DNA of 64,000 bases, from positions 1 to 64,000 of the forward strand of contig JAHQIW010000249.1 in the NCBI GenBank assembly GCA_019055375.1, read 5' to 3'. Source of the DNA: Parelaphostrongylus tenuis (lineage: Eukaryota > Nematoda > Chromadorea > Rhabditida > Metastrongylidae). Position 1 is the first letter of the stretch, and every line of letters begins with the position of its first letter. The position numbers and the translations under genes were made by a program. Shown one piece after another: positions 58,761 to 64,000 of the stretch. Under the pieces are notes generated by a model. It saw only the letters and a program-made list of their open reading frames with translations, had not been told where the DNA came from and did not search any database.

Positions 58761-59204
58761 CTCACATATCCCTTCTACGGATATTTTTGCTGCAATATAA
58801 TAAGTTATTGGAATCCTTGTTAGGAAAGATGATTTTGGCTCGCGTGAATGATTCTACAATCGTCTCAGTTACTGTTGTCGACAAATTTCAAGTGAAGCCG
58901 CTTCAAATACGGCGAGGACTGCATATATCCTTCCCTGACACTTTCTCCGCTACAGCTTCCTTATCGGTGTGATGTAGTGTGGATGAGAATTTTTATGATC
59001 TTTTCAATTTTTTTTCTGTTCATCTGTCCTATTTATTTTGCTTCGTCTTTCCAGTGCTTTTTCACTGCACGGATCCCAGAATGCTTCTAGCATTCAGTCC
59101 GGTTTCTCGCCTTCTTCTTGAAGGTTGCATAAAACTGATTGAGCAAATCTCCTTGCTATCTCGAGGATATTCAGGCTGCGGCGTTTGATAATACGTTCGC
59201 TCTT

Positions 59205-59280
59205 ACGTGGAGTGTTGTTGGCGGTGGTTGGCCCGAGCGCGCAGCAGCAAACATCGGAACCACTCGGCCACCGCGCCCCT
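59205..59280 (-). repeat. SINE head A (mirror of 43376)
   Basis: Ends 'ccactcggccaccgcgcccc'. Confidence 0.6.
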
Positions 59281-60169
59281 ATTTATCCCTTGACTGAGGT
59301 TTTTTACTTTGGAAAGTGTGATATGTAGTCCTCTAGTTAGTTAATTTTAGTCGACTCGTTCCGTCGCAGTCGTCTTCTACAGAGCTCTTCAACAACTTCT
59401 CTTATCATTTCGACTACTGCTTGAGGCGGATCGTTTCCTTTATGAATGTAGTAGAATGCTGGTCAAGATAGTTCTCCTTGCTGTTTTAGAGGTTTCGTAG
59501 ATTTCTCGTTCATTGCTTGCAAGAAAGTGGTGCGGAGGAGGCACAAGCAGCACCTTGATTCCTGATAGCCTTCTTCACTAACCACTTGTCCATCTTCTCC
59601 CGATTTATCTATTTTGTAAAATGTTTCCGTTTTTCTTTATGAGTGGCCACAAAATTGTCCACAAACATTCGTCCAGCACAAAATATTTACGTAAAATTTT
59701 ATTGTTTTGCAAATTGTTTGTTTAGTATTGTTTAATATCATATTTTACCATATTTAACCTTTTCGGAACCAACAATCCACCTCCTTTGCATCTCTGATCC
59801 CAGCGTGGGGAAGCATGGAATATATTGTTGTATCATTTCAACTGTGCTATTGTTATTTTCGTATGTCATGCTATATGTAAATACATTGTGTTGTTATAAC
59901 TGGAAAATTAACATCAATAATACAATCAACATAATAAAATAATACATCGAATGCGTTCGCGTGCTGGGATTAGAGATGCACAGAAGGTGGGCTCACAGTC
60001 CCGGAAGGGGTAAACTTCATTTCTTGAAATTATGTACGCATAAATATGTATGCGAAAGATCAGTTGGTGAAAGTATGTAATCTATAGGGATTCTTTTTTA
60101 TTTTACCGTTTCTGAACAGTAACATGGTGTTATGACTACATATCTGAGAATGTTCGTTGATATGCTAAA

Positions 60170-60340
60170 CTCTGAACCTCGCGCGAGAGTCGAACCAATG
60201 TCCTATCTTCTCTAAAGCAAATGCTAACTACTGCATTATCGTGGATATCATTCCTTCTGCTATACAAAGGTATCCTCTCAGTTGAGGATGAGTCCCAGGC
60301 TCGATTCCCGCCCGAAGTTCGAGGTTTTGTTTGTTAGTCT
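60170..60340. repeat. Divergent tRNA-like pair (mirror of 42320)
   Basis: Reverse complement of the left-arm pair, with the anticodon-arm-like hairpin 'atcctctcagttgaggat' now on the plus strand. Confidence 0.55.
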
Positions 60341-61341
60341 GTGGATAATTCTCTGTCTTGAAGGATAGTACTGGTCACTTGAAGAATATCTTATAAAATC
60401 GTAATACTCTAAAACGCGATAAGATAAAAGGATTGCTTGTGAATTATCTCCACGAATTGACTCTCGCACATGTGTATGCCTGACACATTTCACAAAATAT
60501 ATTGATCATAGTGCTGCACTTTCTATCTTACGGAATGAAAATACCCGAACAGGTGACAGTACAACATCCAGATTACGTTACAGCCTAAACTTTACTAAAA
60601 CAATAGCTAGAATGAAAGCTTAGAATGTTTTGTTTGTAGTTAGTGAGTGTATTTTTAACGACTTACAATGGAAGTCTGTTCACAGCACGTCTCAGAATGC
60701 ATTGAGAACTTTCATATCAACCACTATTATCCTTCTTAACAAAGTTTTCGGTAACTAATTACATTCGACAAAATTTATCTACAAGCACGACTAATCGAAT
60801 CCCCAGTCAACAGAGGTCCTCGTAGTTACAGCGCGTAGCGACTACCATATCCACCAGAATCATAATAGTGTTATGATCTACAAGAAATCCTAATTTCAGT
60901 CTTTTTATAGCAGTGTTGTAAAACCATGGCTATATATTCAAAAATACTGGGCGATAAGCAAAATTCAAAACCTCAGGCTGAAGTTGAGTCCGCGCTACAC
61001 AAGGTCTTATGCTTATTGTGCTTACCAGGCGAAACCTGTTGACGGATTGCTGACAGTCTCGATACGTGAAGGGTAGGAAGAGCGACGGCAGAGGGTGATC
61101 TTTGACAGTGTATCACCCCCGTCGGTAGGGATGAAATGCAATTCAGCTGAATGTCAAGAGTTTTGGGTACTTATCCGTTAAAAGGCACGAGATGAAGAAA
61201 CGACCCTTCCCTCTGAAAAGGAGCTCTTCATAAAGGTGTTAGTAATCAGACAAAAGGTCAAATCTCTAACTAACACAGTACGTTGCTTCTTTTCCAAATA
61301 AAAAGAACCTTTTTGGGAGTGATTACAGATGGATAAATTTG

Positions 61342-61557
<216 letters not shown>

Positions 61558-62454
61558 TTTTTCTCGCGACGCAGAACTCTTTCTTTAGACTATTAGTAAT
61601 GATCCGATACATAGGAATCGAGGACTTCAACGTTGTGTTTATTTTCTTCAAAGACCGTTCATCTACATTGTAAACGGGAAAATAAGATTCATTCACATGC
61701 TAGAGAAAGTGTACTTTGGCTAATAAGTACACTACCGAAGCTCTCCTTCTATCACTCTTTCTACGATTCAACGTATCGAGCTGTTAGCAACAGCCGTTAG
61801 CAGGTTTCGTTTAGTAAACGCGTATCGGCATAAAACCGAAATGAGCACCGCATCAACTCCCGCTTTATGTTTTGAGGTGCATATCACTTAGCATTCTTGG
61901 ATATATAGTCATAACTTCATGAGACTGCTACAAAAGAGGCAAAATAAAGAATTTTTGTTGATTGTCACGCTATGATGATTCGACAGATACGGTAATCGTC
62001 GTACACTGTAATTATGATATCCGTTGATTGACAATTCAATTAATCGTGCTTGCAGATATTTTTGTCAAATGATTTAGTCATCGAAATTTCTGTTATGACG
62101 GATGACACTGTTTGGTGTGAAGGTTTTCACTTTTGTCCTGGTCAGTGTTGTCAACAAATTCACACGGTAAGTCGTTGAAAATACACCCAGAAGCTGCAAC
62201 CATCACTTTCTAGTCTCCTATCATACGCTGTTGGCCTTGATAATATGTAGATTGATCCTCTAAAAGTTATTTTGTCCCCTATCTGGGTTTCTATTTTATG
62301 TAGTAGTATAGGCAGTCCTATGGTCATGCCGTGAAATAGTTCAGTGAGAGACAACAGTCTTGGAGATAAATAATCTTCAAGAATTCTTCTTTATTTCATG
62401 AGTTTATAGGAGTTATATGGCAAAAATGTGGAATGATATGCAAAAGTCTGAGCT

Positions 62455-62525
62455 TTCCAGAAGAGCTGAACCTGTGTCCCACCCTTTTGAGAGTAATGCG
62501 CGCTCACTACACCAGGAAAGTTTCT
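62455..62525 (-). repeat. SINE head C (mirror of 40137)
   Basis: Contains 'cagaagagctgaacctgtgt' and 'cccttttgagag', the reverse of the left-arm copy. Confidence 0.5.
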
Positions 62526-64000
62526 GCATTATTAATGCTTTTTGTGAGAAACGAGTATCTCTCAATAGGTTGAGACGCGCCAGCTGAAGTTACACTTCTC
62601 TTTATATATGAATTATGAATTTTTTATACGAATATAAATTCTTTTCTATGTATTTGAACACATGAATTCAAGGTGCTAACGTTCTGTATTTGTAAGAAAT
62701 TAGATTCACTGAGTGGTGAATCAAATTGGCATTCACTTCAATAAGTGAGTGACTTCGTCCGGCATTGTTTCATAGCCATAACAACGTTGTCTTCACTCGA
62801 GCATCCTGAACTCAACGGAACGAGAAAGTGCTGACGATTTCTAGGAAGCTTAGCAAAATGAGTTTTTCCATTTATCTGAACTTGCGTGATTTATTCCTTA
62901 CAAATTTCCGTTCCCTATTTCAATTTTGAGATATCATTACACTTTATGAAAATGCTTCGATGAATTGGCCAACTTTTTGTTTGATGTTCTATAGATTTCC
63001 AGTTTTCTTCCACTTTAAATGATTCTCGATCTGTGTCATTTTATACTTTTTGTATATACTATCTCTGGGATAAGTATACGTGTAGCATATCGTCATCGTT
63101 CTCCGTGAAGTGTAATTTGATAAACACTGCTTGACAGTGGATTTCTTGATACCCACCTAATCGGAAGGTGTTCGTAATAAAAGTGAGATGAAACTTCATT
63201 CTGCTGGCCTCTACACTGACTAACATGTTGTAATCGTAACAATCATGAAGGTTATCGGCGAACAAGATTTTTTTATGTTTAAGTTTTCAGCAAATCGTGC
63301 TGCTTAACGAAGAAATGACTACTTGCACTGACACAAATTCATTTTCTTACTGCTTGTTCATTCTGTCGCAAACCGTTTATTATATATATATTTTATATTA
63401 TAATTATAAGAAGTTATCAACAAGGTGGAAGCGCTTTACTTATTTGATGACAACAAGTTTCAATGTAGTAGGTGTTCTATATTGACCTGAAAGAGCGGCG
63501 TCTAATAGATATTTGCCTAAACCAGCAAATGCACACGGAAAAACGACAAAATCTTGTAGGACTGCTGTGATAATAACTTTGCATAACTTTTCAGCAGTAA
63601 AATAATAACTTTCCAGAAGTAAAATTTTTTCCATAAGCGAACACTTCCTTGTTATGGTGGCGTATGGAAAGTGCAAAGACAATTCTGTGGCAAAAGTTTT
63701 GTCGATCAGCAATTCAACTAATGCGATAGGCTTTCAACTTAATCAGGTGTAATGTACTATGTGCTTACCCGATAAAACTTCTTGAAGGTGGGTTATTGAC
63801 TCTACGATGAGATATGTCAAAAAGGAGTGGTGCAAGGCTTTATGATTGATGGTGTAGTGCTAACAACCCGCCCTTGTATAGGTGAGGTGCGGTTCAGCTT
63901 CGTCTGAGACTGGCCTTTTCCATACTTCTCGGTTCTCTATTTCTACATATGTCTTCAACAATGTCAAAAGTCCCATCACATTATTATGTGTCACAGCAGC

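Overview
This looks like nuclear DNA of a nematode, probably a strongylid (hookworm-type) worm. The evidence is AT-rich non-coding DNA, small genes split by introns with worm-like splice sites (one intron about 55 bp), AATAAA poly(A) signals, many tRNA-like SINE heads, long (TG)n tracts and heavy segmental duplication. Nothing bacterial, phage or CRISPR-like was seen. The genus is an inference.

The only convincing protein-coding genes are copies of one five-exon family encoding a predicted secreted protein of about 230 residues. Three copies are intact as read: C (minus, 35316-37381), D (minus, 45034-47096) and E (plus, 55561-57622, the inverted twin of D). Copy A (3575-5654) has two one-base deletions in exon 2. 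Copy F (51000-51298) keeps only broken exons 4 and 5. Single decayed exons lie near 11.9, 17.3, 19.2, 21.3, 28.3 and 31.2 kb. I found no other protein gene I can defend.

The copies sit in a repeated unit. In order along the plus strand it contains a TG-bearing fold-back repeat, a divergent pair of tRNA-like modules, a Ser/Leu-tRNA-like SINE head, a block of ~150-bp repeats, the gene on the minus strand, and an upstream hairpin. Units cover roughly 0.1-7.2, 24.6-27.4 (gene deleted), 33.1-39.6, 40.9-48.4 and 48.5-51.7 kb. The stretches 7.7-24.6 and 27.4-33 kb are mosaics of the same blocks with fold-back elements and SINEs.

The right part of the window is a giant inverted duplication. Positions 52255-64000 are a nearly identical reverse complement of 38660-50405 and continue past the window edge. 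The arms are separated by a ~1.85 kb asymmetric spacer whose junction falls inside intron 3 of pseudogene F. It may be a real palindrome or an assembly product; the differences I noticed between arms are mainly one-base homopolymer indels.

The most notable small system is a family of short mobile elements carrying hammerhead ribozyme motifs, near 7.2-7.7, 20.6-20.9 and 25.0-25.3 kb. The 20.6 kb copy has an intact catalytic core with closable stems I, II and III, and two of the elements are bounded by 8-bp target-site duplications.
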